From Alphaproteobacteria bacterium (lineage in GTDB: Bacteria; Pseudomonadota; Alphaproteobacteria; UBA828), in contig JAPYQV010000162.1 in assembly GCA_029937205.1 (NCBI GenBank), forward strand, positions 1-6,554: DNA of 6,554 nucleotides. The letters are read 5' to 3'. Positions 1 to 5,037 of this stretch are shown in pieces. Within the stretch, counting starts at the first letter, position 1; the number at the start of each line of letters is the position of its first letter. A program made the position numbers and the translations under genes. The notes under the pieces were generated by a model that worked only from the letters and a program-made list of their open reading frames with translations, ran no database searches and had not been told where the DNA came from.

Positions 1-1
1 G

Positions 2-238
2 CTCGACCAAACCCGGGTCGGGCGGCTGTCGCGCATGGATGCGCTGCAGGGTCAGGCCATGGCACAGGAGACCGCGCGGCGGCGCGATAATGAAATTGGC
101 CGCATCGATGCCGCGCTCAAGCGCGTGGCGGAGGATGAATATGGCTATTGCCTTGCCTGCGGCGAGAAAATCGCGGCGGCGCGTCTGAAACTTGACCCCA
201 TGGCGGCGATCTGTGTGACCTGCGCTTCGGGTGCGTAG
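2..238 (+). CDS. DksA/TraR-family C4 zinc-finger protein (5' end outside window)
   Basis: This is the C-terminal 78 residues of a DksA/TraR-type protein. The reading frame is open from base 2, and the residues before the first internal Met at base 35 (LDQTRVGRLSR) match the family, so the gene starts upstream of the window rather than at 35. A charged helical stretch (about residues 20-46 of the fragment) leads into a zinc finger with Cys50, Cys53, Cys71 and Cys74. The CX2C-X17-CX2C spacing is the same as in DksA. DksA relatives bind in the RNA polymerase secondary channel and modulate transcription, often with ppGpp. Short members like this one are common in Alphaproteobacteria and their exact role is mostly unknown. 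It is separated from the next gene by 105 bases and is probably not part of the catabolic unit. The family call is strong; the specific function is not. Confidence 0.9.
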   Translation, partial: LDQTRVGRLSRMDALQGQAMAQETARRRDNEIGRIDAALKRVAEDEYGYCLACGEKIAAARLKLDPMAAICVTCASGA

Positions 239-265
239 GCCAACACCGATTAAAAGTAGGGTTTA

Positions 266-295
266 TTGGGCTTGAGTGGTGCATCGACGGATAAT
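266..295 (+). promoter_or_regulatory. Possible sigma70-type promoter for the LLM-SDR unit
   Basis: TTGGGC at 266-271 and GATAAT at 290-295 are separated by 18 bases. The -10 matches the consensus at five of six positions; the -35 keeps only TTG plus weak positions. Transcription would begin near 302, giving a leader of about 40 bases before the ATG at 344. This is a consensus match only, in the 105-base gap after the zinc-finger gene, and high-GC alphaproteobacterial promoters often diverge from it. Confidence 0.25.
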
Positions 296-343
296 TCTCT
301 GTAGGATCGCGCAAATTCGCAAAAAAAACGGGAGCCCAGAATT

Positions 344-1447
344 ATGAAGCATGCGATTTTCATGATGCCGATCCACGCGCGCGGCAAGGATTACCAAACC
401 TGCCTGATGGAGGACCGCGAAGCGATCATCCTGGCCGATAAACTGGGCTATACGGAAGCCTATATCGGCGAGCATTACGCCTCCGCGGCGGAGCAAATCA
501 CCTCGCCGATGATGTTCCTCGCCAGCGTGATCAATGAGACCAGCAATATCAAACTGGGCACCGGCGTTATCTGCCTGCCGCAATATCATCCCGGCCTGGT
601 GGCCGGGCAGGCGGCGATGTTCGATCATCTCGCCAAGGGGCGCTTTATTATGGTCGTCGGACCAGGCGGTCTGCCGCCGGATTTCGAACTGTTCGAGACC
701 ATGGATGTCGAGCGCAACGACATGATGAAGGAATCGATCGATATCATTCGCCAGATCTGGGACGGCGAGCCGCCCTACGACATCCAGGGCAAATTCTGGA
801 AGATCAGCATCAAGGACTGGGTGCACGACGATCTCGGCCTCGGGTCCATGTGCAAGCCCTATCAAAAACCTTATCCGCCTATGGCGATTTCGGCCATGAG
901 CCCGTTCTCAAGCTCCATTCGCTATGCCGCCGAGATGGATTTCATTCCCATTTCAGCCAATTTCATCGGCAATTGGTCGGTGAAGTCCCATTGGCAGGTC
1001 TATGCCGAGGAATGCGAGAAGCAGGGGCGCAAAGCAGACCCAGAGGTATGGCGCGTGGCGCGCAACATTCATGTGGCGGAGACCGACGCCGAGGCGGAAG
1101 CCTTCGTCAAGCAAGCCAACGGCAGTACCGATTGGTATTTCGATTATCTCTACCGGATTTTCGACCGTGCCCAGATGAAGGGCGCCTTTGTCGTCAACAA
1201 GGGCGACGAACCGGAAGACCTCACCCATGAGGCGCTCAGAGATAATTACACCATCTATGGCAGCCCGGACACGGTGGCCGAGAAAATCCTCGCACTACGC
1301 GAGGACATCGGTCATTTCGGTACGCTTTTGATGACGGCGCAGGATTGGGTCGATGCGGATGCCATGAAGCGCTCCATGACGCTGCTCGCCGAAGAAGCCA
1401 TGCCGAAGGTCAACGCGGCCCTTGGCAACCAGGCTGCGGCGGACTGA
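344..1447 (+). CDS. LLM-class flavin-dependent oxidoreductase (luciferase-like monooxygenase), copy 1
   Basis: A 367-residue protein of the bacterial luciferase-like (TIM-barrel) superfamily, whose members use reduced flavin and O2 to oxygenate small molecules in the cytoplasm. Recognisable segments are GEHY (42-45), GTGV followed by LPQYHP (72-83), FDHLAKGR (93-100), GPGG.PPDFELF (106-117) and the C-terminal GSPDTVAEKI (306-315), typical of the limonene/alkanal monooxygenase-like subgroup. The length is normal and no break is seen. The start at 344 is supported by GGGAG at 330-334, nine bases before the ATG. The SDR gene follows after 33 bases on the same strand, suggesting co-transcription. 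A paralogue lies at 5038-6144 on the other strand; an ungapped comparison of the first 120 residues gives about 61 identities. Some LLM proteins are F420-dependent, but the resemblance here is to flavin users. The substrate cannot be read from the sequence. Confidence 0.9.
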   Translation: MKHAIFMMPIHARGKDYQTCLMEDREAIILADKLGYTEAYIGEHYASAAEQITSPMMFLASVINETSNIKLGTGVICLPQYHPGLVAGQAAMFDHLAKGRFIMVVGPGGLPPDFELFETMDVERNDMMKESIDIIRQIWDGEPPYDIQGKFWKISIKDWVHDDLGLGSMCKPYQKPYPPMAISAMSPFSSSIRYAAEMDFIPISANFIGNWSVKSHWQVYAEECEKQGRKADPEVWRVARNIHVAETDAEAEAFVKQANGSTDWYFDYLYRIFDRAQMKGAFVVNKGDEPEDLTHEALRDNYTIYGSPDTVAEKILALREDIGHFGTLLMTAQDWVDADAMKRSMTLLAEEAMPKVNAALGNQAAAD

Positions 1448-1480
1448 CGGGCTGAGCAAAGAAGTATAAACAGGCGGCAA

Positions 1481-2212
1481 ATGGCGGATTACGCCGCAGA
1501 ATACGCAATAGTCACCGGCGGGTCACAAGGCATCGGCCTTGCGATCTGCCGCCGCCTGAAGGCCGAGGGCCTGATTCCGGTTATTTTCGATCGCGTCGCG
1601 CCCGACGATGCCGGCCTCGGCGAATTCCGCGCCGTCGATCTCTCCAACATTGAAGAAACCAAAGCGGCACTCGATTGGGCGCTCGCACTCGGCCCCGTCA
1701 GCCGTCTGGTGAACAATGTCGGCATGGTCCTGCCAGCGCTCCTTGAAGACACCTCGCTGGAAGATTTCGACACCCTGATGGCGCTCAACGTGCGCTGCGC
1801 CATCCAATGCACCCAGGCGCTGGCACCCGCCATGCGCGAGCGCAACATGGGCCGCATCGTCAACATCGCCAGCCGCGCCGCGCTCGGCAAGGCGCTCCGC
1901 ACCAACTATTCCGCCAGCAAGGCCGCCCTGATCGGCCTCACCCGCACCTGGTCGCTGGAATTGGCGGCGGACGGCATCACCGTCAACTGCATTTGCCCCG
2001 GCCCGATCGCCACAGAGCTCTACAACGAGGCCAACCCGCCCGACAGCCCGCGCACCATCGCGTCGCTGGCGACAATCCCGGCCGGCCGCATCGGCACCCC
2101 GGAAGACATCGCCCAGGCGGCGGCGTTTTTCCTGCATGCGGATTCCGGTTTTATCAACGGGCAGACGCTTTTTGTTTGTGGGGCATCAAGCGTCGGTAGA
2201 ACCGGAGTCTAA
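1481..2212 (+). CDS. SDR-family NAD(P)-dependent oxidoreductase
   Basis: A 243-residue classical short-chain dehydrogenase/reductase, of normal length and with the core motifs present. The cofactor-binding TGGSQGIG is at residues 12-19, NNVG at 78-81, the helix Asn at 103, the catalytic Ser at 131 (in VNIAS), Tyr143 and Lys147 in YSASK, and PG at 173-174. It would interconvert an alcohol and a carbonyl using NAD(H) or NADP(H). Asp37 (in VIFDR) lies at the end of the second strand, where an acidic residue usually indicates NAD(H) preference; this is an inference. The ATG at 1481 has only a weak AGGCGG (1472-1477) ahead of it, so translation may be coupled to the LLM gene 33 bases upstream. The likely role is to process the product or precursor of that oxygenase. 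The C-terminal GQTLFVCGASS resembles SDRs of catabolic clusters. FabG-like reductases are the main alternative. Confidence 0.92.
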   Translation: MADYAAEYAIVTGGSQGIGLAICRRLKAEGLIPVIFDRVAPDDAGLGEFRAVDLSNIEETKAALDWALALGPVSRLVNNVGMVLPALLEDTSLEDFDTLMALNVRCAIQCTQALAPAMRERNMGRIVNIASRAALGKALRTNYSASKAALIGLTRTWSLELAADGITVNCICPGPIATELYNEANPPDSPRTIASLATIPAGRIGTPEDIAQAAAFFLHADSGFINGQTLFVCGASSVGRTGV

Positions 2213-2213
2213 T

Positions 2214-2948
2214 TTACGCACAAACGGAAAAAGCCCTTTCTCCCCGGAGGGGAGGCAAGGGTTTGGGTTGGAGGGGCGAACCAAGCGCGTGGAAATTACG
2301 GCGGGAGTATGTCTGATTAATTGCTAACTGTCTTGCGCATGCCCTTATATACTCAATTCGTTGTTGTAGTTTGATTTCCCATTGCGCCGAAGGATACAGT
2401 GGCTCAGGATATTTTAACCTAGCAATCATTTCTAATACTTTATAATCTAGAGCCGTATCGAGATTATAACCGCATTGATTTTTAAGACCAATCACTCCTG
2501 TAATCCCATAACCATAAAATGCACTTGATAGATAGGCGCGCGCTATTTGGTGCTTATCTCTCCGACGGGATACGGCAATCGCCAATACCTGTTCTCGAAT
2601 TTTGCGACTAATATTTCTCTCGAAACGATTGGTTATTGCCCGTACGAATTGTTGTTCAATAGTACTCGCGCCCTGAGTATCTCCATTTCGAATTCTAATA
2701 TACACCGCCCTGATCATAGCAAAAGGATCCACACCCTTGTGTATGGCATTGCGGCGATCCTCTGCCACCACTAAGTAAAAGAGGAATGAAAATGGTATTT
2801 GATGCGTAGGCGAATTAATAACCTTGAGACATTTATTAAAATCCTCACGAATACACCAAGCGTTTAATGTCTCGCAACACCGAGATAGAATAATAAATGG
2901 TAATGAAGAAAGTTGAATAAACAGGACTAGAAATTGGTTCTCTGCCAT
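2214..2948 (-). CDS. Stand-alone GT51 (peptidoglycan glycosyltransferase-like) protein with odd C-terminal tail
   Basis: A 244-residue protein with the glycosyltransferase-51 fold motifs and no penicillin-binding transpeptidase domain. Motif 1 is EDRRN..H.GVD (residues 63-74, putative catalytic Glu63); motif 2 is GASTIEQQ (93-100); motif 3 is RKIRE (115-119, putative second Glu119); the YL segment follows at 139-140 and LKYPEPL at 178-184. In classical enzymes these polymerise lipid II into glycan strands at the outer face of the inner membrane. The usual Phe of EDxxF is Asn67. The N-terminus is hydrophobic in patches (6-21 and 52-61) but has no clear signal peptide. The ATG at 2948 overlaps the preceding gene by 22 bases and has weak GGTGA upstream, suggesting translational coupling. 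Residues from about 218 read into GC-rich sequence and the 2234-2261 hairpin, so the last 27 or so residues are probably non-native. AT-rich codon use differs from both neighbours. Confidence 0.75.
   Translation of the reverse strand: MAENQFLVLFIQLSSLPFIILSRCCETLNAWCIREDFNKCLKVINSPTHQIPFSFLFYLVVAEDRRNAIHKGVDPFAMIRAVYIRIRNGDTQGASTIEQQFVRAITNRFERNISRKIREQVLAIAVSRRRDKHQIARAYLSSAFYGYGITGVIGLKNQCGYNLDTALDYKVLEMIARLKYPEPLYPSAQWEIKLQQRIEYIRACARQLAINQTYSRRNFHALGSPLQPKPLPPLRGERAFSVCA
2234..2261 (-). terminator. GC-rich hairpin: terminator for minus-strand genes, or dispersed palindromic repeat
   Basis: CCCTT (2234-2238) pairs with AAGGG (2257-2261), and CTCCCC (2240-2245) pairs with GGGGAG (2249-2254). 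The loop is GGA and there is a small internal bulge. Read on the minus strand, the stem is followed by C and then five T (2232-2228), the layout of an intrinsic terminator. On the plus strand it sits 21 bases after the SDR stop but lacks a T tract there. The element lies inside the annotated end of the GT51 ORF. Sequences of this CCCTCTCCCC/GGGGAGAGGG type recur as dispersed repeats in many proteobacterial genomes, from memory. Confidence 0.65.
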
Positions 2949-3343
2949 TTAATTTCACCATGCTGGTCCGCAATCATTGAGCTAAATGTGCCAATCATGT
3001 TTTGATCGGAATTAATCGTGGTGTCGTAATAACTTGTTGATTCTCGACCATGTCCTTCTTCCACGACATGAAGGTAAAGGCGGTCCTTAGAAAATAATTT
3101 TTTCTCTAAATACCCCTCTAATATTCCCCTAGTTCTGTTTTTTCCTACGAATTCTCTCTGTCCAGTTGAAGAGTCTTCATAAATCTTTTCGACGGTACCT
3201 TGAATTTTATTGCCTTCGCGCCAGAGCATAGCCGTGTATCTGAGTATCATTCCTTTATATGGAATGTATGTCGTTTTGGAAGTGTGAACCTCGAAGTACC
3301 AAATTCCCATCACACGAGGAAGTGGAAATATATTTTCACGCAT
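2927..3343 (-). CDS. Beta-rich hypothetical protein, probably the 3' part of a frameshifted membrane-anchored gene
   Basis: A 138-residue open frame of unknown function. From GIWYF (residues 13-17) onward it looks like successive beta strands: ILRYTAMLWREGNKIQG (33-49), FVGKNRTRGILEGYLE (65-80), RLYLHVVEEGHGRES (88-102), MIGTFSSMI (116-124) and a closing IKWQR (131-135). The G-x-W opening and W-Q-R closing suggest a small lipocalin-like barrel, by inference only. Two starts are possible: ATG at 3343, or ATG at 3310, which overlaps the stop of the upstream small ORF as TGATG. A better reading is that the natural protein begins at 3420 and passes through the six-T run at 3346-3351 with a one-base change, giving 164 residues with an N-terminal membrane helix. 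The GT51 gene overlaps its end by 22 bases, so the two are probably expressed together. I recall similar proteins beside stand-alone GT51 genes but could not check this. Confidence 0.6.
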   Translation of the reverse strand: MRENIFPLPRVMGIWYFEVHTSKTTYIPYKGMILRYTAMLWREGNKIQGTVEKIYEDSSTGQREFVGKNRTRGILEGYLEKKLFSKDRLYLHVVEEGHGRESTSYYDTTINSDQNMIGTFSSMIADQHGEIKWQRTNF

Positions 3344-3420
3344 CCAAAAAATAGAAGCGCCAATATTAATCCACCTGCAATCGTGGAAACGAAATTAGAA
3401 GCGATAATTTCAACATCCAT
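3310..3420 (-). CDS. Small membrane-segment ORF, likely the 5' part of the beta-rich gene
   Basis: A 36-codon frame beginning MDVEIIASNF and carrying one hydrophobic segment (about residues 10-28, rich in Ile, Leu, Ala and Phe), long enough to cross the membrane once. Its stop TGA (3312-3310) shares one base with the ATG at 3310 of the downstream frame. Adding one T to the six-T run (minus strand, 3351-3346) would turn ALLFFGCV into ALLFFWMRENIF and join this helix directly to the beta-rich protein, with Arg at the cytoplasm-facing side typical of an anchor. The ribosome-binding site is weak (GAAG about 11 bases upstream). It could instead be a genuine tiny membrane protein coupled to the next gene, but the smooth junction favours one split gene: a mutation, an assembly error, or programmed slippage. 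Confidence 0.5.
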   Translation of the reverse strand: MDVEIIASNFVSTIAGGLILALLFFGCVKIYFHFLV

Positions 3421-3447
3421 ATGTAACGCGCTTCAATCTATAAGAGG

Positions 3448-3460
3448 TGCCATTTTGGCA
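3448..3460 (-). promoter_or_regulatory. Small inverted repeat in a possible promoter for the AT-rich genes
   Basis: TGCCA (3448-3452) and TGGCA (3456-3460) form perfect 5-base arms around TTT. On the minus strand the repeat lies between a weak -35-like TTTAAC and a -10-like TATAGA, 18 bases apart, which would start transcription just before the ATG at 3420. The match to consensus is poor, so this is only a candidate operator or promoter. Confidence 0.2.
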
Positions 3461-3527
3461 GTTAAACTAGCCTCAGAAATTCGGACAAGGGTTTAAGAAT
3501 CAATTTACCGAATACGGAGGAAATGAT

Positions 3528-3563
3528 ATGACGAAACTACATCTACTTAAAGTAGAAATATAG
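3528..3563 (+). CDS. Eleven-residue ORF with strong ribosome-binding site (leader peptide or gene remnant)
   Basis: ATG at 3528 is preceded by GGAGG (3516-3520) at seven bases, the strongest Shine-Dalgarno match in the AT-rich block, yet the frame (MTKLHLLKVEI) closes with TAG after 11 residues. It lies on the plus strand, opposite to the island genes. It may be the surviving 5' end of a gene cut off by a recombination event near 3556-3563, or a short leader peptide. No downstream plus-strand gene exists for it to regulate, which favours a remnant. Confidence 0.3.
   Translation: MTKLHLLKVEI
3542..3556. promoter_or_regulatory. Perfect 15-base palindrome, operator-like
   Basis: TCTACTT (3542-3548) and AAGTAGA (3550-3556) are exact complements around a single central A. 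One unpaired base is too short for an RNA hairpin loop, so a dimeric DNA-binding protein is the likelier user. It lies inside the 11-residue ORF and about 120 bases upstream of the AT-rich minus-strand genes. No regulator is encoded in the window. Confidence 0.35.
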
Positions 3564-3654
3564 ATTCAAATGTAAAATAAGGGAATGACTTTGAAATTGA
3601 AGGGACACCCAGCCCAGATTTCGTGACAGCATAGCCTATTCGGCGAAAAGGAAG

Positions 3655-3688
3655 GATGCGGGTTGTAAAGGCGATGAATACCCGCAAC
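3655..3688 (-). terminator. Possible terminator of the minus-strand catabolic unit
   Basis: Arms 3655-3663 and 3680-3688 (core GCGGGT/ACCCGC) pair at eight of nine positions around a 16-base loop. On the minus strand the hairpin lies 31 bases after the stop of the enolase-superfamily gene and is followed by CTTCCTTTTC. The long loop and interrupted T tract make it a modest intrinsic terminator. If it works, it would separate the catabolic unit from the AT-rich genes downstream. Confidence 0.4.
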
Positions 3689-3718
3689 GTGCGCTCGGTG
3701 GCACTCTGGACGCGCAGT

Positions 3719-4885
3719 TCACCTCCGCGCGTACTTCTCCACAAACCCATCATCAATATTAATCCCCAATCCCGGCCGATCAGGTATCACCATCTCGCCA
3801 TTCTCCACTGTAAAATTCTCCTCCGCCATCTCATGCAGAAGCGGATTGGCGCCAAGCGAATACTCAATGATCGTCGCCGCTGGCGAGACTGCGCATATCT
3901 GTAATCCTGCGGAGAAGTGCAACGGCCCGCCCCAGAGGTGCGGCGCCAGGCGAATCTGGTGTGCGTCCGCCAGCGCGGCGATGCGCATGCATTCCGTGAT
4001 GCCGCCGCAGATCGCCGGGTCGGGCTGGAAGATGTCGACGGCGTTTAGGAGCGCCAGGTCGCGGAAGGCGAAGCGGGTGAATTCGCTTTCGCCGGCGGAG
4101 ATCGGGATGTCGGTCGAGGCGCGTACTTCGGCGCAGCCGCGTTTGTTGTCGGCGTTGACCGGCTCCTCGAACCAGGCGAGGCGGCAATCTGTGACTTCGC
4201 GGGCGAAACGCTTGGCCTCGGGCACCGAATAGGTGCCGTGCGCATCGGCCATGATGTCGATGTTGGGGCCGAGGAACTCGCGCGCGGCGTGGACGCGGCG
4301 GACCGAATCCGCCACTTCTCCATCGCCTGTGCCGACGCGCATTTTCACCGCCTTGAAGCCGCCGCGCTCGATATAGTTTTGCAATTGTTCGCCGATGGTT
4401 TCCGCCGGTGCCCAGCCGCCCGAGGCATAGGCCGGCAGCTTGGCGTGGGTGAGGCCGCCGAGCAATTGCCACACCGGCACGTTGAGCGAGCGCCCGAGAA
4501 TATCCCACAGTGCCATGTCGATGGCGCTGATTGCGGCGATGGTGAGGCCGCGCCGGCCGAGCGCCGGGAAGGGGCGTCCGCGCGCCAAAGCGTAGTGGGC
4601 GCGGGTGCCGTTATACATCAGCTCCCAGAGGCGCGCCGGGTCGCCGGCATTCTCGCCGACCAGGGCCGGGCCGATATCGTCATTGATGAGTGAGACCAGG
4701 GGCGCGTTGTTGCCGCTGCTGAACACTGAGGCGCGGCCTTCGCCGTGGCCGACAAGGCCGGACTCGGTTTCGATGTGCACCAGGGTGGTGTCGAAGGCGC
4801 CGATGACACCAAAATCGCTGGTGTGTTGCTCGGCCTCCGGGATCGGGACGTGAATCCAGGTTGCTTTGACGGTCTTGATCTTCAC
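3719..4885 (-). CDS. Mandelate racemase/muconate lactonizing enzyme family protein (enolase superfamily)
   Basis: A 388-residue enolase-superfamily protein, whose members abstract a proton alpha to a carboxylate with Mg2+ help; many in this group dehydrate acid sugars. After the N-terminal capping domain (1 to about 125), the barrel carries KMR (181-183) at the usual base position, Asp214 (IMADAHG), a Glu at 240-241 (WFEEP) and Glu266 (SAGES) as metal ligands, Asp289 with His316 (QPDP and APH) as the dyad typical of the mandelate racemase subgroup, and Glu341 (IIEYS). All key residues appear present; KxR replaces the common KxK. The start is GTG at 4885, with AGGAA (4895-4891) five bases upstream. 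It lies 152 bases downstream of the second LLM gene on the same strand and probably belongs to its operon. A dehydratase is the likeliest activity; racemase or cycloisomerase is possible. Substrate unknown. Confidence 0.9.
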   Translation of the reverse strand: MKIKTVKATWIHVPIPEAEQHTSDFGVIGAFDTTLVHIETESGLVGHGEGRASVFSSGNNAPLVSLINDDIGPALVGENAGDPARLWELMYNGTRAHYALARGRPFPALGRRGLTIAAISAIDMALWDILGRSLNVPVWQLLGGLTHAKLPAYASGGWAPAETIGEQLQNYIERGGFKAVKMRVGTGDGEVADSVRRVHAAREFLGPNIDIMADAHGTYSVPEAKRFAREVTDCRLAWFEEPVNADNKRGCAEVRASTDIPISAGESEFTRFAFRDLALLNAVDIFQPDPAICGGITECMRIAALADAHQIRLAPHLWGGPLHFSAGLQICAVSPAATIIEYSLGANPLLHEMAEENFTVENGEMVIPDRPGLGINIDDGFVEKYARR

Positions 4886-4920
4886 GTGGGGTTCCTTTTT
4901 TTGTTTGATCCCTCAGACGC

Positions 4921-4976
4921 CGGGCGGTCGCGTCCGCTCCCTTGGCTACCTCGTATTAACTCGGGCGGGCGGTCGC
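4921..4976. repeat. Eleven-base direct repeat between the LLM and enolase-superfamily genes
   Basis: CGGGCGGTCGC occurs at 4921-4931 and again at 4966-4976, 45 bases apart. The second copy extends into a small palindrome, GGGCG-GT-CGCCC (4967-4978). Both are in the 152-base gap between the two minus-strand genes. They might be a paired protein-binding site in front of the GTG start or chance GC-rich similarity. Confidence 0.35.
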
Positions 4977-4981
4977 CCTTG

Positions 4982-5004
4982 CCGGAATGCTGGTCGCATT
5001 CCGG
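4982..5004 (-). promoter_or_regulatory. Perfect 9-base stem-loop in the intergenic leader
   Basis: CCGGAATGC (4982-4990) and GCATTCCGG (4996-5004) are exact complements around a 5-base loop. The stem lies 33 bases after the stop of the second LLM gene and about 100 bases ahead of the enolase-superfamily start. No T tract follows on either strand, so it is more likely an mRNA-stabilising or processing hairpin, or a dispersed palindrome, than a simple intrinsic terminator. Confidence 0.5.
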
Positions 5005-5037
5005 ATGGTGGTGCCGTCGACACGAGTCATGTTGGAT

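Larger units (their letters stand above)
2300..3600. other. AT-rich accessory block inside a GC-rich catabolic region
   Basis: Base composition falls sharply here: hand counts give 37% GC for 2401-2460 and 35% for 3361-3420, against 68% for 1801-1860. The codons of the three overlapping minus-strand frames are correspondingly A/T-ended. The drop begins within the 3' end of the GT51 ORF and ends in the non-coding stretch before the enolase-superfamily gene. No integrase, transposase or clear flanking direct repeats were found. The block is most simply read as horizontally acquired DNA inserted between the SDR gene and the enolase-superfamily gene. Confidence 0.7.
3421..3718. other. Non-coding transition region upstream of the AT-rich genes
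   Basis: No convincing gene lies in these roughly 300 bases. From left to right it holds a small inverted repeat TGCCA-TTT-TGGCA (3448-3460) about 28 bases upstream of the ATG at 3420, a tiny ORF with a strong ribosome-binding site (3528-3563), a 15-base palindrome (3542-3556), and then a stretch from about 3580 (including GAAGGGACACCC near 3599-3610) that feels like the end of a dispersed repeat or insertion element, a recollection I could not verify. GC rises again from about 3620. A hairpin at 3655-3688 closes the region next to the enolase-superfamily gene. Confidence 0.5.

Noticed and set aside
263..865. Long minus-strand open frame opposite the first LLM gene
   Set aside because: It is the antisense of a well-conserved LLM protein, is rich in Asp, His and Arg as such shadows are in GC-rich DNA, and shows no family motif.
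1523..2137. Minus-strand 204-residue open frame opposite the SDR gene
   Set aside because: It is the complement of the SDR coding frame, with repetitive Gly/Ala/Asp/Arg composition and no motif.
2214..2948. GT51 protein as a bifunctional class A penicillin-binding protein or MtgA
   Set aside because: There is no transpeptidase domain (no SxxK, SxN or KTG motifs), and the N-terminus and motif 1 do not resemble MtgA, so no gene symbol was assigned.
3200..3496. Plus-strand 98-residue open frame across the AT-rich genes
   Set aside because: It lies opposite the beta-rich and membrane-segment frames, which have better protein-like features, and it has no recognisable motif.
3547..3756. Minus-strand 69-residue open frame overlapping the end of the enolase-superfamily gene
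   Set aside because: It crosses a hairpin and a composition change and has no ribosome-binding site; it looks like translation of repeat-type DNA rather than a gene.
4956..5030. 24-residue minus-strand ORF (MTRVDGTTIRN...) in the gap between the second LLM and enolase-superfamily genes
   Set aside because: No Shine-Dalgarno sequence precedes it, and most of it is encoded by the stem-loop and GC-rich palindromes.
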